Assembly: GCF_041053105.1 (NCBI RefSeq)
Contig: NZ_CP163444.1
Location: forward strand, 496,001 to 560,000
Length of the DNA: 64,000 bases
Source: Streptomyces sp. R44
GTDB lineage: Bacteria; Actinomycetota; Actinomycetes; Streptomycetales; Streptomycetaceae
Direction: 5' to 3'
In this document: positions 16,363 to 25,476 of the stretch, one piece after another
Layout: the number at the start of each line of letters is the position of its first letter
Position numbering within the stretch: the stretch's first letter is position 1
Notes under the pieces: generated by a model
What the model was told of the DNA's origin: nothing
What the model saw: the letters and a program-made list of their open reading frames with translations, nothing else
The model's database searches: none
Program-made: the position numbers and the translations under genes

Positions 16363-17472
16363 ATGCAGCGACACGCCGGTGATGACGGGCTCGCCCCGGC
16401 GGCCCTCAGGACGGCCGCGCCCCCGCGTCCGCACATCCCACCGCCCCCGCCCGGGCCCCCGTACGCCATCAGCACGCGCGGTCTGGTCAAGAGCTATCCG
16501 GGACCGGAGGGTACGCCCACGCACGCGGTACGCGGCCTGGACCTGGACGTGACGCAAGGCGAGACGTTCGCCTTCCTCGGCCCCAACGGCGCCGGGAAGT
16601 CCACCACCATCGCCATGCTGTGCGCGCTCGCCCGTCCCACCTCCGGTCACGCCACGGTGGCCGGCGCCGACGTCCTCACCCAGCCTCAGGAGGTACGGCG
16701 CCGGGTCGGCATGCTCTTCCAGCACAGCGCCGTGGACCCGGACCTGACGGCCGAACAGAACCTCCACATCCACGCGCGCCTCTACGGTCTGTCTCGCCGC
16801 GACGCCCGCGGCCGTACCGCCGAGGTACTCGAGACCGCGGGTCTCGCCGACCGGCGCCGCTCCCCCGTACGGACCCTGTCCGGAGGCATGCGGCGCCGCC
16901 TGGAGATCGCCCGCCAGCTGCTGCACACCCCCGCAGTGCTGTTCCTGGACGAGCCGACCACCGGGCTCGACCCGCACGCCCGGACCCAGGTCTGGGAGCA
17001 CCTGTCTGCCCTGCGCGAAAGGCACGGCAGCACCCTCTTCGTCACCACCCACTACCTGGAGGAGGCGGAGAACTGCGATCGCCTCGCCATCATCGACCGC
17101 GGCCGGCTGGTGGCACAGGGCGCTCCTCACGCGCTCAAGTCCGCGATCGGGGACGACCGGGTCGTCCTGCGCACGGGCGACGACCGGGCGGCGCGGCGGG
17201 TCGTGCACCGGATCGCGCCGCCCGACCGTGCCGTCACCGTGGACGCCGACGGCGTCCGCCTGCGGCTTCCGGGCGGCAGCGGCTGGATCCCCCGCCTGTG
17301 CGCTGCCCTTGAGGCCGACGGCATCGCGGTGCACGCCGCTTCGGCGACGCCGCCCACGCTCGACGACGTCTTCTTCCACCACACCGGGCGCAGCATGGAC
17401 GCCACCCGACCCGTTCGGCCGGCCGCCACCCCCGTGGCCGAGGCCACGGCGGAGACCGGAGGCGGCCGATGA
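16363..17472 (+). CDS. ABC transporter ATPase (LanT-like, DrrA family)
   Basis: This 369-residue ABC ATPase has Walker A GPNGAGKST, Q-loop FQHS, signature LSGGMRRRLEIARQ, Walker B VLFLDEPTTGLDP and the switch His in VTTHYLEEAE. A DrrA-like C-terminal domain ends in TPPTLDDVFFHHTG. It begins after a proline-rich stretch of about 30 residues that is not conserved in the family. The likely role is to power export of the lanthipeptide or self-protection, with the permease whose start overlaps its stop by four bases. Confidence 0.92.
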   Translation: MQRHAGDDGLAPAALRTAAPPRPHIPPPPPGPPYAISTRGLVKSYPGPEGTPTHAVRGLDLDVTQGETFAFLGPNGAGKSTTIAMLCALARPTSGHATVAGADVLTQPQEVRRRVGMLFQHSAVDPDLTAEQNLHIHARLYGLSRRDARGRTAEVLETAGLADRRRSPVRTLSGGMRRRLEIARQLLHTPAVLFLDEPTTGLDPHARTQVWEHLSALRERHGSTLFVTTHYLEEAENCDRLAIIDRGRLVAQGAPHALKSAIGDDRVVLRTGDDRAARRVVHRIAPPDRAVTVDADGVRLRLPGGSGWIPRLCAALEADGIAVHAASATPPTLDDVFFHHTGRSMDATRPVRPAATPVAEATAETGGGR

Positions 17473-18323
17473 CCACCCTCACCCGGACGTCTCCGGTGAC
17501 GCCTGCCGCCGAGCGGGGCACCCGCCTGCGGCACGAACTGCGCGCGGTGCACGCCCTGATCCACCGCGATCTGCTGCGTCTTGCCGGCCAGCGCGCCCAC
17601 ACGGCGCTGATGCTGCTCCACCCCGTGCTCTACCTCTTCCTCCTCGGAGGCGGACTGGCCGCCCTCATCCCCCGGTCCTCCCTGGGCGTCGGCTACCAGA
17701 CGTACCTCTTCCCCGGCATGCTGATGATGACCGTGCAGACGCCCGCGATCATGGTCGGGATCCGTCTGATCACCGACCGGGAGAGCGGCTACCTGCGGGA
17801 GCTCCTGATGGCGCCGGTGCACCGCTCCACCCTGCTCCTGGGAAGCTGCGCCGGCGGCACTCTGACGGCCACCGTGCAGGGTGCCGTCCTGCTGGGCCTG
17901 GCGGGCGTGGCAGGCCTGCCGTACGACCCCGTGCTCCTGGTGCTGCTGCTCGCCGGGATGATCCTGGCGTCGTTCACCATCACCGCGCTGGCACTCGCGC
18001 TGGCCGTGGGCCTGCGCAGGGCCGAGACGTTCCACACGCTGCTCGGCCTGGTGATGATGCCGCTGCTGTTCCTCTCGGGCGGCTTCTTCCCGCTCACGGC
18101 GCTGCCCGGGTGGGTGCGCGCGCTGTCCGACGCCAACCCCCTCGCGTACGCGGTCGACCTCCTCCGCCGCACGATCGCCCTCCGGGTGCCGGACCGGGCG
18201 GCCGCCGCCGGCGTCGAGTGGGCCGGCGGGCCACCGCCCCTCCTCCTCGAAGCGGTCCTCCTCCTGGCGGGCGGCATCCTCGCCCTGTCGTGGGCCGCGC
18301 ACCGCTTCAGCCGTCCCGAATGA
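17469..18323 (+). CDS. ABC-2 type permease of lanthipeptide locus
   Basis: This 284-residue protein has six predicted membrane segments, including ALMLLHPVLYLFLLGGGLAAL, LFPGMLMMTVQTPAIMVG, LLGLVMMPLLFLSGGFFP and a last LLLEAVLLLAGGILALSW. The FLSGGFFP motif is typical of DrrB/NodJ-like ABC-2 permeases. It overlaps the ATPase gene by ATGA, so the two form one exporter. It matches the second transport gene of the venezuelin locus. It is probably the last gene of the operon. Confidence 0.9.
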   Translation: MTTLTRTSPVTPAAERGTRLRHELRAVHALIHRDLLRLAGQRAHTALMLLHPVLYLFLLGGGLAALIPRSSLGVGYQTYLFPGMLMMTVQTPAIMVGIRLITDRESGYLRELLMAPVHRSTLLLGSCAGGTLTATVQGAVLLGLAGVAGLPYDPVLLVLLLAGMILASFTITALALALAVGLRRAETFHTLLGLVMMPLLFLSGGFFPLTALPGWVRALSDANPLAYAVDLLRRTIALRVPDRAAAAGVEWAGGPPPLLLEAVLLLAGGILALSWAAHRFSRPE

Positions 18324-18428
18324 CCGACGGCACCTGCGGCTCCATTCCCCCGCCTCGGCGCCCGAGGTCGATTGTCAGTGGTGGATGAGAAGGTAGAACC
18401 ATCACGACGGAATGAGGGGGAACCTGTC

Positions 18429-19469
18429 TTGTCCGGAAAGCAGAACTACATCAATCACGTCGCCCTTGTGCTGGACGCCAGTTCGTCCATGTCGCATCTG
18501 AGTGGCAAGGTCGTGGAAGTCGCCGATCAGCAGATCGCCTATCTGGCCCGCCGCTCCAGGGAACTCGACCAGGAAACGCGCGTCACGGTGTACGTCTTCG
18601 CGGACAAGGTGGAGTGCGTCATCTACGACAAGGACGTGCTGCGGATGCCGTCGCTGAAGCAGCTGTACCGGGTCGGTGGAATGACGGCCCTTCTCGCGGC
18701 CGCGCTGAAATCGCAGCGGGAACTGGCGCAGACGGCGCAGCTGTACGGCGACCACAGCTTCCTGACGTTCCTTCTGACGGACGGCCAGGAGAACGCCAGT
18801 CACCGCTGCCCCGACGCCCCCGTCCGGAATGCGCGTCAACTGGTGGACGCCGTCGCCGAGATGATCCAGGGCCAGGAGGACAACTGGACCCTCGCCGTCC
18901 TCGTACCGGACCAGATGAGCAAGCGCGAGGCCATGAACTGCGGCTTCCCGAAGGAGAACATCGCCGTCTGGGACGCGACGAGCACACAGGGTCTGGAGGA
19001 GGCCGGTCAGGTCATCCAGGAGGCCACCGAGAAGTTCATGGTGGGACGTACCAAGGGAATCCGCGGATCGCGGGCCGTGTTCTCCACGGGTGCGGACGCG
19101 GTCAACAAGGACACCATCGAGGCGGCCGGTCTCACCCCGGCGGATCCGTCGGCGTACGAGCTGATTCCGGTGGCCCGTGACGCGGCGATCCGGGAATGGG
19201 TCGTCGAATCCGGGCACACCTATCGCACGGGTTGTGCCTATTACCAGCTGAGCAAGCCGGAGAAGATTCAGGCGCGGAAGCAGATCGCGGTACTGGAGAA
19301 GAAGACGGACCGGGTGTACACGGGGCCTCAGGCCCGCGCTCTGCTCGGCCTTCCGGACGTGGAGACGCGCGTCAAGCCGGACCAGAACGACGAATTCACC
19401 ATCTTCGTACAGAGCACTAGCGTGAATCGGAAGCTGGTCTCCCGGACGCGGCTTCTCCTCATGGTCTGA
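18429..19469 (+). CDS. VWA domain protein
   Basis: A von Willebrand factor A domain opens almost at the N-terminus. The MIDAS metal site is DASSSMS (DxSxS), with Thr in VGGMTALLA and Asp in LLTDGQEN. The remaining 150 residues (from about GRTKGIRGSR) have no recognised domain and include HTYRTGCAYYQLSKPEKIQ. MIDAS domains bind Mg2+ and mediate protein contacts; the partner is unknown. The frame is open from TTG 18372, but TTG 18429 is chosen because GAGGGGG lies seven bases upstream. It follows the lanthipeptide genes after 105 bases, and a link is not proven. Confidence 0.82.
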   Translation: MSGKQNYINHVALVLDASSSMSHLSGKVVEVADQQIAYLARRSRELDQETRVTVYVFADKVECVIYDKDVLRMPSLKQLYRVGGMTALLAAALKSQRELAQTAQLYGDHSFLTFLLTDGQENASHRCPDAPVRNARQLVDAVAEMIQGQEDNWTLAVLVPDQMSKREAMNCGFPKENIAVWDATSTQGLEEAGQVIQEATEKFMVGRTKGIRGSRAVFSTGADAVNKDTIEAAGLTPADPSAYELIPVARDAAIREWVVESGHTYRTGCAYYQLSKPEKIQARKQIAVLEKKTDRVYTGPQARALLGLPDVETRVKPDQNDEFTIFVQSTSVNRKLVSRTRLLLMV

Positions 19470-19493
19470 GGAATGCTGTTCGGCGAGGATTCG

Positions 19494-20108
19494 TCATTCG
19501 GCGCCGAGATGCGCTGCGATGCGTGAGATGGTCCGGGCGTTGTCCTCGAACAGATGGGCCTGCATGCCCGCCGCCCGGGCCGCCTCCACGTTGACCGCGA
19601 CATCGTCGATGAAGAGACAGTTCTCCGGCCGCACGTCCAGGCTGGTGCACGCTGCCTCGAAGGCGCGCCGGTCGGGCTTCTCGATGCCGATCTCGTGCGA
19701 GTAGACGATCCGCTCGACCAGTTCGTCGAAGCGGTACAGCGCCGTCTCCCGCTCACGGGCGCCGACGAAACTGTTGCTCAGGATGCCCAGCCGGCAGCGA
19801 CCGCGGAGTTCTCGCACATGGTCGATGAGCTCGGTGTTCGGGGTCCCGAGGTACTCCGTCCAGAGATCGGCCATGAATTCCTCGACCTGGGGACCGTCGA
19901 GCGCCAGACGCGCCGCCACCTGTTCGTGCACATGGCGTTCGCCGATGCTCCCGACGCTGCCGGCCAGCCAGACGTCACGCATCCGCTGGTGCACGGTGCC
20001 ACCGGGCAGCGCCAGCCGCTCCTCCCACCGTTGCACCCATCCCGTCTCCGGCGTGAGCTCCAGCACGCCACCGATATCGAAGATCACGCAGGTCTCGGAC
20101 ACCAGCAC
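19494..20108 (-). CDS. HAD-IA family hydrolase
   Basis: This 204-residue HAD protein has motif I FDIGGVLE, motif II LSNSF, motif III Lys in IGIEKPDRRAF and motif IV FIDDVAVNV. The nucleophilic Asp is present, but the second Asp of DxD is Gly, as in the YihX-like and epoxide-hydrolase N-terminal-like branch. Phosphatase activity on a sugar phosphate would be usual, but the missing acid makes this uncertain. The ATG sits in a 124-base divergent region shared with the sirtuin gene. Confidence 0.87.
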   Translation of the reverse strand: MLVSETCVIFDIGGVLELTPETGWVQRWEERLALPGGTVHQRMRDVWLAGSVGSIGERHVHEQVAARLALDGPQVEEFMADLWTEYLGTPNTELIDHVRELRGRCRLGILSNSFVGARERETALYRFDELVERIVYSHEIGIEKPDRRAFEAACTSLDVRPENCLFIDDVAVNVEAARAAGMQAHLFEDNARTISRIAAHLGAE

Positions 20109-20232
20109 TTCCCCCTCGTCGTTCCGGCCCCCACCTTCCCCACTCCCCCCAGGCCGTGGTCAAGCGATCTACGCAGCCTGTGACGCCGCTGTCGCAATCG
20201 CGGACCGGGTGGCTGTTCCGTACCCTGGCGGC

Positions 20233-21135
20233 ATGCGCATGCGCCCCACTCTGAGCTGGATCCCCGACGAGGACCTGCCACCGGGTACGACGGACCTGGG
20301 GCCGGTCGCCGAGGCGCTGGGCGCCGGTGGTGTGCTGGTGCTCAGCGGCGCGGGGATCTCCACGGAGTCCGGTATCCCCGACTACCGGGGCGAGGGCGGA
20401 AGCCTCAGCCGGCACACCCCGATGACCTACCAGGACTTCACCGGCAGCGCCCAGGCCCGCCGCCGGTACTGGGCGCGCAGCCACCTCGGCTGGCGCACCT
20501 TCGGGCGCGCCCGGCCGAATGCCGGGCACCGAGCCGTCGCCGCCTTCGCGCGCCGCGGCCTGCTCTCCGGTGTGATCACGCAGAACGTCGACGGCCTGCA
20601 CCAGGCCGCCGGCAGCGGAGAGGTCGTGGAGCTGCACGGCAGTCTGGCCCGGGTCGTCTGCCTGTCCTGCGGCACGTACAGTCCGCGCCGCGAGCTCGCC
20701 CGGCGGCTGGAAGAGGCCAACGCGGGCTTCGAGCCGGTGGCGGCCGGAATCAATCCGGACGGTGACGCCGACCTCACCGACGAACAGGTCGCGGACTTCC
20801 GCGTCCTGCCCTGCGTGAACTGCGGCGGCATCCTCAAGCCCGACGTGGTGTTCTTCGGCGAGGCCGTCCCGCCGCAGCGGGTCGAGCACTGCCGCACGCT
20901 GGTCGGCGAGGCCGCGTCGCTGCTGGTCCTCGGGTCCTCACTCACGGTGATGTCGGGCCTGCGGTTCGTCCGTCAGGCGGCGCAGGCCGGGACCCCGGTG
21001 CTGATCATCAACCGGGACCCGACCCGCGGCGACCGGCACGCCCTCACCCGTATCGCGCTCCCCCTCGGGGCGGCCCTCACCACGCTCGCGGAGCGGCTGG
21101 GCGCCCACGTCGGCGAGCAGGCCGGGCTCGGCTGA
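20233..21135 (+). CDS. Sirtuin NAD-dependent protein deacylase
   Basis: This 300-residue Sir2 protein has the NAD site LSGAGISTESGIPDYRG, the ribose motif TQNVDGLH, the catalytic His in ELHGS, and two Cys pairs (CLSCG and CVNCG) for the structural zinc. FFGEAVP and VLGSSLTV complete the family pattern. It removes acyl groups from lysine using NAD. An insert of about 30 residues (EEANAGFEPVAAGINPDGDA) separates the zinc pairs, as in the class II and larger bacterial sirtuins. ATG 20239 is an equally possible start. Confidence 0.94.
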   Translation: MRMRPTLSWIPDEDLPPGTTDLGPVAEALGAGGVLVLSGAGISTESGIPDYRGEGGSLSRHTPMTYQDFTGSAQARRRYWARSHLGWRTFGRARPNAGHRAVAAFARRGLLSGVITQNVDGLHQAAGSGEVVELHGSLARVVCLSCGTYSPRRELARRLEEANAGFEPVAAGINPDGDADLTDEQVADFRVLPCVNCGGILKPDVVFFGEAVPPQRVEHCRTLVGEAASLLVLGSSLTVMSGLRFVRQAAQAGTPVLIINRDPTRGDRHALTRIALPLGAALTTLAERLGAHVGEQAGLG

Positions 21136-21217
21136 GGCCCCGCGGTCCCGGGAGGGCGGTGCTGCCGGCCAGGGCCTGCCAGGCGTCGCGGCCCAGGCGG
21201 GACTTTCCGGACAGGCC

Positions 21218-21361
21218 CTAGCGGTGCTGGAGCCAGTACACGAACCAGGTCACGGCCGCGGAGCCGGCGGCGCCTGCCGCTCCGATCGCGGCTTGCAGGA
21301 GCAGACGGCGCCACACGGGTGTACGGGGCTGCTCGCGTGTGACGTCATCGGTGCCGCTCAT
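21218..21361 (-). CDS. Small single-span membrane protein
   Basis: This 47-residue protein starts with a polar arginine-rich segment (REQPRTPVWRR) and ends with one hydrophobic helix, LLLQAAIGAAGAAGSAAVTW, before FVYWLQHR. GGAGGA nine bases before the ATG is a near-ideal ribosome-binding site, which supports this small gene. It has no recognised family. It is divergent from the large HTH/coiled-coil gene. Confidence 0.6.
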   Translation of the reverse strand: MSGTDDVTREQPRTPVWRRLLLQAAIGAAGAAGSAAVTWFVYWLQHR

Positions 21362-21465
21362 GGGTCGTCCTCCTGGGTCCGCCGGGTCGCCGTCCACCGA
21401 CGGTCCCGGCCCGTGGTGTGTCGCGATCAACGGTGCCCGGCCGAGAGGCGGAACGGGGAGCTGCG

Positions 21466-21549
21466 GTGTTGCCGCTTGGAGGTGGCATCGGAAGCGCGGC
21501 CGTCGGCGAAGTCCGGCCGCCGAGCGTCGTGTTGACGCTTCAGGTGGCA
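21466..21549. promoter_or_regulatory. Direct repeat pair upstream of HTH/coiled-coil gene
   Basis: GTGTTGCCGCTTGGAGGTGG (21466-21485, continuing CA) and GTGTTGACGCTTCAGGTGGC (21529-21548, continuing A) are near-identical copies 63 bases apart, six turns of DNA. They lie in the divergent region between the small membrane protein and the 768-residue protein and may be binding sites for its HTH domain. Confidence 0.45.
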
Positions 21550-21596
21550 ACACCCGCAACAGGACGCGCCCTTGGCGCACGGCGGATACTGCGGGC

Positions 21597-23903
21597 ATGC
21601 CTGACAGCACCTTCGAGACGACCGACGCGAGGCCCGGCCGGCAGCGCAAGCCCGCGCAGCTGGCGGCGCTCAAGGACAGCGTGCCCGCCGAGAGACGGGC
21701 GCTGGCCGAGGATCTCCGCGCGCTGTTCGGTGCTCTGGGCATCAGCGTGCGGCGTTATGCCGCGCGCCGGCACCTCGACGCGAGTTCCGTGACGCGCTAC
21801 CTCAACGGCGAGCGGGTCCCGCCGTGGGAGTTCGTCGCCGACCTGATCGGCACCGTCGGGGAACTGTCCGCCCCGTTGACGCCGCAGGCCGAGGCCGCGC
21901 TCCGGGAGACCCACCGGACGGCCCTGAAGGCGAACCGCCGCAGCGGCAAGATGCAGGAGCTCCAGGACGAACTCGCCGACGTCGACGAGGAGAGCCGCCG
22001 GATCAGGACCCGGCAGCGCGCCCTGGAGGAGGCCCTGCTCGACCGGGAGCGCAGCCTCTCCGATTCGCTGAGGCGCTGCGCGAGCCTGGAGCTGAAGCTG
22101 GACGAGCAGCAGTCGGCCCATCGCGCGGATGTGGCGCTGTGGGAGGGCGAGTACGAGCAGCTGCGGAGCGAATGCGGCGACCTGCGCCAGGAGGTGCTGT
22201 TCCTTCAGGAGGCGCTCGCCGTCACCAGGGCCGAGCTGATCGCCGCGGAGGACCAGTGCCATCGCCTGGAGGTCGAACTCGACGCGCTGGCCGAGCTGGA
22301 GCCCCGGGGCGAGGGCGCGTCGTCGTTGATGGCGGCGCTGGAGGCGGCGGACCGTACCGCTTCCGTCGCGGAACTGGTCGCGGTCGTCGGCGATCTGGAG
22401 GCCCGTACGCAGCAGGCGATCGCGCGTGAGCTCGTCTCGTCGGCCAGTCGTTCCCGTCGGGTCGAGGAGGTCGCGGCGCTCCTTTCGGGCTTACGGCAGG
22501 CGGGCCTGCACGCCCATGCGGAGACGGCGGTTCCGGCGCTGGTGATGACGCGGCCCGTGGCCGAGACGGCGGCGCTCGCCGCCGAGCTGCACCGCGCGGG
22601 CTTCGAGGACGGCGTGGCGACGCTGCTGCGCTCGTCGGTGGAGCTGCACGCGCCGTGCGACATCGTCGGTCTCGGCCTCGGTCTGCACCGGGATCGGCTG
22701 GGGGAACTGGCGGAGAGCCTTCTCGCGGCCGCCTTCGCCGTCCGCACGGTCACCGATGTGGTCGCGATCGTGGTGTGGGCCGCCGGCACCGAGGTCGAGG
22801 GGGCGACCGCCTCGGCCCTGGGGCTTGCCGCGGCCCACCGGAACGCCCAGGAGCTGGCGGAGCTCACCATCGCCCTGCGCAACGCGGGCCGCGACCGGCA
22901 CGCGCTCGCGCTGCACGACGCGGTGGCCGACCGCGGGACGGCCAGGGACGTCGTCCACACCGTCGAGTGCTTCGGGGCGCGGGGGTTGGGCGCGGACGCC
23001 GACCGGATCCTGACCGCGACGCAGGAGCGGGGCGTGTCGCATGTGCTCCCCCTGGTGAGGTGCCTGGTGCAGGCCGGGTACAGCGAGGCCGCCTCGACGG
23101 TCGTGGACCGTGCGGTGGAGCGCTGGCAGGCCGCCGACGTCGCCACCATGATCGCCGCGCTCTACAGCACGGACTTCTTCCCTCAGGCCTCGCAGGCGTT
23201 GATGGCTGCCATGGGTCGGTCGGCCGAGTCGACGAGGGTCCTCTTCCACTCCCTGGACGAGGCGTACCCGGGCGCCGAGGCGGTGGTGGAGATGGTGTCC
23301 GCGTCGGGAAGCCCCGAGCGGGCCGCCTATCTGCTGACGTCCCTGGACCGCGGTGGGCTGCCGTCGCTGGCCGAGGTGGTGTTCCAGCAGACCCTGTCGC
23401 AGCGGCCCACGGGCTACGCGGGGCTGTTCCTGCGGGTCCTTGACGTGTCCGACGCGGCGGTGATGCGGGAATCCGCCCTGTACGACCGGGCCTGCGCCGC
23501 CGCCGGGCCGGAGATGGCGCCGCTCCTGCTCGCGCTGGCCGCCGCCCGGCTCTTCTCGGCGGTCGACGCGGTGGGCCGCGGTTGCGTCGACGGGCGCGAC
23601 ACGGGCGCGCTCGTCCTGCTGTTCAAGCAGCTCCACCACCTGGACCACCCCACGCAGCCGCGCGCCGCGAGCGTCATCGCACGGATCGGCGACGCGGTGA
23701 CGGGCTCCTGGACGGTGCGGGAGCAGGTGTCGCTGGCGATCGCCCTCGCCCACGCCGAACTGACCGAGGACGCCGAGCTGTTCACACGTCGGGGCGGCGT
23801 CCGGCCGGGGTTCAGGAGCACCTTGAGGCAGGAGCAGAACAAGCACGCGCAGAAGGTCTTCTCCCGCACCTTCTGGAAGAAGGGCGGCCACGGCGCCGAG
23901 TAG
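21597..23903 (+). CDS. Large HTH / coiled-coil / helical-repeat protein
   Basis: This 768-residue cytosolic protein has three parts. Residues about 25-80 form a helix-turn-helix (LGISVRRYAARRHLDASSVTRYLNGERVPPWEFV), as in XRE-like DNA-binding modules. Residues about 115-245 form a long coiled coil rich in Glu, Leu and Arg (RQRALEEALLDRERSLSDSL, LRQEVLFLQEALAVTRAEL). The rest is a helical solenoid with repeats resembling pentatricopeptide or TPR units (VAALLSGLRQAG, LAAELHRAGF, LTIALRNAG, VRCLVQAGY). It ends with KHAQKVFSRTFWKKGG. No catalytic motif is visible. A role as a DNA-anchored scaffold or regulator is inference. GATACT six bases before the ATG, with no good ribosome-binding site, suggests a leaderless mRNA. 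Confidence 0.8.
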   Translation: MPDSTFETTDARPGRQRKPAQLAALKDSVPAERRALAEDLRALFGALGISVRRYAARRHLDASSVTRYLNGERVPPWEFVADLIGTVGELSAPLTPQAEAALRETHRTALKANRRSGKMQELQDELADVDEESRRIRTRQRALEEALLDRERSLSDSLRRCASLELKLDEQQSAHRADVALWEGEYEQLRSECGDLRQEVLFLQEALAVTRAELIAAEDQCHRLEVELDALAELEPRGEGASSLMAALEAADRTASVAELVAVVGDLEARTQQAIARELVSSASRSRRVEEVAALLSGLRQAGLHAHAETAVPALVMTRPVAETAALAAELHRAGFEDGVATLLRSSVELHAPCDIVGLGLGLHRDRLGELAESLLAAAFAVRTVTDVVAIVVWAAGTEVEGATASALGLAAAHRNAQELAELTIALRNAGRDRHALALHDAVADRGTARDVVHTVECFGARGLGADADRILTATQERGVSHVLPLVRCLVQAGYSEAASTVVDRAVERWQAADVATMIAALYSTDFFPQASQALMAAMGRSAESTRVLFHSLDEAYPGAEAVVEMVSASGSPERAAYLLTSLDRGGLPSLAEVVFQQTLSQRPTGYAGLFLRVLDVSDAAVMRESALYDRACAAAGPEMAPLLLALAAARLFSAVDAVGRGCVDGRDTGALVLLFKQLHHLDHPTQPRAASVIARIGDAVTGSWTVREQVSLAIALAHAELTEDAELFTRRGGVRPGFRSTLRQEQNKHAQKVFSRTFWKKGGHGAE

Positions 23904-23924
23904 CACAGGCTCTAACGTGGGCGC

Positions 23925-24473
23925 ATGCTCACGACGACGCCACGGGTCGAACTCCACCCGCTCACCCTCTCCGACCAGGACGAGTTCTGCGCGCTCGTGC
24001 GGGCCAGCGCGGAGCTGCACCATCCGTGGATGCAGCTGCCCGCGACGGCGGAGGACTTCCGGGCCTGGATGCACCGCTTCGACGACGGCAGCAACCTGGG
24101 CTTCCTGATCCGTGTCCGGGAGACCGGCGCGGTGGCCGGTACGGTCAACATCAACTCGATCATCCGGGGGCGCTACCAGGGCGCTTCGATCGGCTACGCC
24201 GCGTTCGCCCCGTCCGCGGGGTCCGGCTACATGACCGAGGGGATCGCCCTCACCCTCCAGTACGCCTTCACCGAACTGCGACTCCACCGGGTGGAGGCCT
24301 GCATCCAGCCGGGCAACAAGGCGTCCCTGGCGCTGGTCCAGCGCCTCGGCTTCCGCTTCGAAGGGGTGTCGCCGGCCTACCTCTACATCGACGGCGACTG
24401 GCGGGACCACGAACGCTGGTCCCTCACCGCCCCCACCCCGTGGACACCGGACCCGTCCCTGCCGGAGGTCTGA
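23925..24473 (+). CDS. RimJ/RimL-like GNAT N-acetyltransferase
   Basis: This 182-residue GNAT protein has the RimJ-type layout: RVELHPLTLSDQDEF at the start, VAGTVNINSIIRG, IGYAAFAPSAGSGYMTEGIALTL (acetyl-CoA loop region) and RVEACIQPGNKASLALVQRLGFRFEG. The last motif is the classic RimJ signature for N-terminal acetylation of ribosomal protein or small amine substrates. The real substrate is unknown. It starts 21 bases after the large HTH gene and may be cotranscribed with it. Confidence 0.9.
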   Translation: MLTTTPRVELHPLTLSDQDEFCALVRASAELHHPWMQLPATAEDFRAWMHRFDDGSNLGFLIRVRETGAVAGTVNINSIIRGRYQGASIGYAAFAPSAGSGYMTEGIALTLQYAFTELRLHRVEACIQPGNKASLALVQRLGFRFEGVSPAYLYIDGDWRDHERWSLTAPTPWTPDPSLPEV

Positions 24474-24490
24474 CGGGACGTCCGGTCGAT

Positions 24491-25327
24491 TCACCCGTCG
24501 GCGGCCCGGGGCTGGAGGAACTCCCGGACTCCCCGGAGCCGGGTGGCCAGACGGCTCTGGGTCGCGCGGCTGTCGAGCACGATCCGGAGCCCTCCGGGCA
24601 GGTCGGTGTCGGCGCGCCGTCCGGTGGCGAGCCGGGAGGCGTCGAGGCCGTCCCGCCGCGCGATGAGCATGCCGAGTTCGTGGCGGGTGACGGCGTCCGG
24701 GCCGGCGAGGTGGAAGACGCCGGTTCTGTCGGAGGTGGTGATCTCCCAGAGCGCGGCGGCCAGGTCGCGTACGTGGACGGGGCAGCGGACGTCGTCGGTG
24801 AACAGGGCCCCGCGCCACCGGCCTGCCACCAGGTCGTGCACCAGGCGCTCGTGATCGGAGCGGCCGTCACCGACGATCAGCGAGGTCCGCGCGACGACCG
24901 CATCCGTACCCAGGAGCCGTACGGCGGTCTCGGCCGTCGCCTTCGCCGCTCCGTACGGGGTGGCGGGGTCCGGCAGGCACGTCTCGTCGTACAGGTCGCG
25001 CCGACCTGAGAACACGGCGTCGCTGGAGACGTGGACCAGCCGGATGCCCCGTCGCGCCGCGACCCGGGCCAGGTGCATGCCGCCCTCGGCAGTGACCGCC
25101 CAGTCGGCCCCGCCGCTGCTCGCGTTGACGACCGCACGGGGTTTCACCGCGTCCAGGACCGAGTGCAGGCTGGTGGGGTCGCGCAGATCCAGGCGATGCC
25201 AGGACACCCCTGGCGCCTCACCCGGGCGTGAGTGGAAGGTGGCGGCCGTGTCCCGGCCGGCGGAACTCCCCTGGCGGGCGATTTCGGCGCCGAGGTATCC
25301 GCTGCCGCCCACGATCAGTACTGTCAT
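24491..25327 (-). CDS. RmlD-like NAD(P)-dependent sugar/nucleotide reductase
   Basis: This 278-residue extended SDR has VGGSGYLGAEIARQG as the dinucleotide loop, HVSSDAVFSG as catalytic Ser/Thr region and YGAAKATAE with the YxxxK pair. This matches the dTDP-4-dehydrorhamnose reductase (RmlD) superfamily. No other deoxysugar genes adjoin, so a role in rhamnose synthesis is doubtful and a general NADPH-dependent reductase is safer. It is convergent with the acetyltransferase gene, with 17 bases between stops. Confidence 0.85.
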   Translation of the reverse strand: MTVLIVGGSGYLGAEIARQGSSAGRDTAATFHSRPGEAPGVSWHRLDLRDPTSLHSVLDAVKPRAVVNASSGGADWAVTAEGGMHLARVAARRGIRLVHVSSDAVFSGRRDLYDETCLPDPATPYGAAKATAETAVRLLGTDAVVARTSLIVGDGRSDHERLVHDLVAGRWRGALFTDDVRCPVHVRDLAAALWEITTSDRTGVFHLAGPDAVTRHELGMLIARRDGLDASRLATGRRADTDLPGGLRIVLDSRATQSRLATRLRGVREFLQPRAADG

Positions 25328-25476
25328 GCCGTCCCACGCTAGCCGGGAACCGCCGCCCACGAACGGGTGCCGTGCGGTGTCACCCGTGAGGGGCGTCATT
25401 CGGGATTCGCCGGAACCCAGCCGGGTCGGCGGTCGGGCGTCCAACGCCCGGGCCGGCGCGGACCAGTGCCCCGTCC

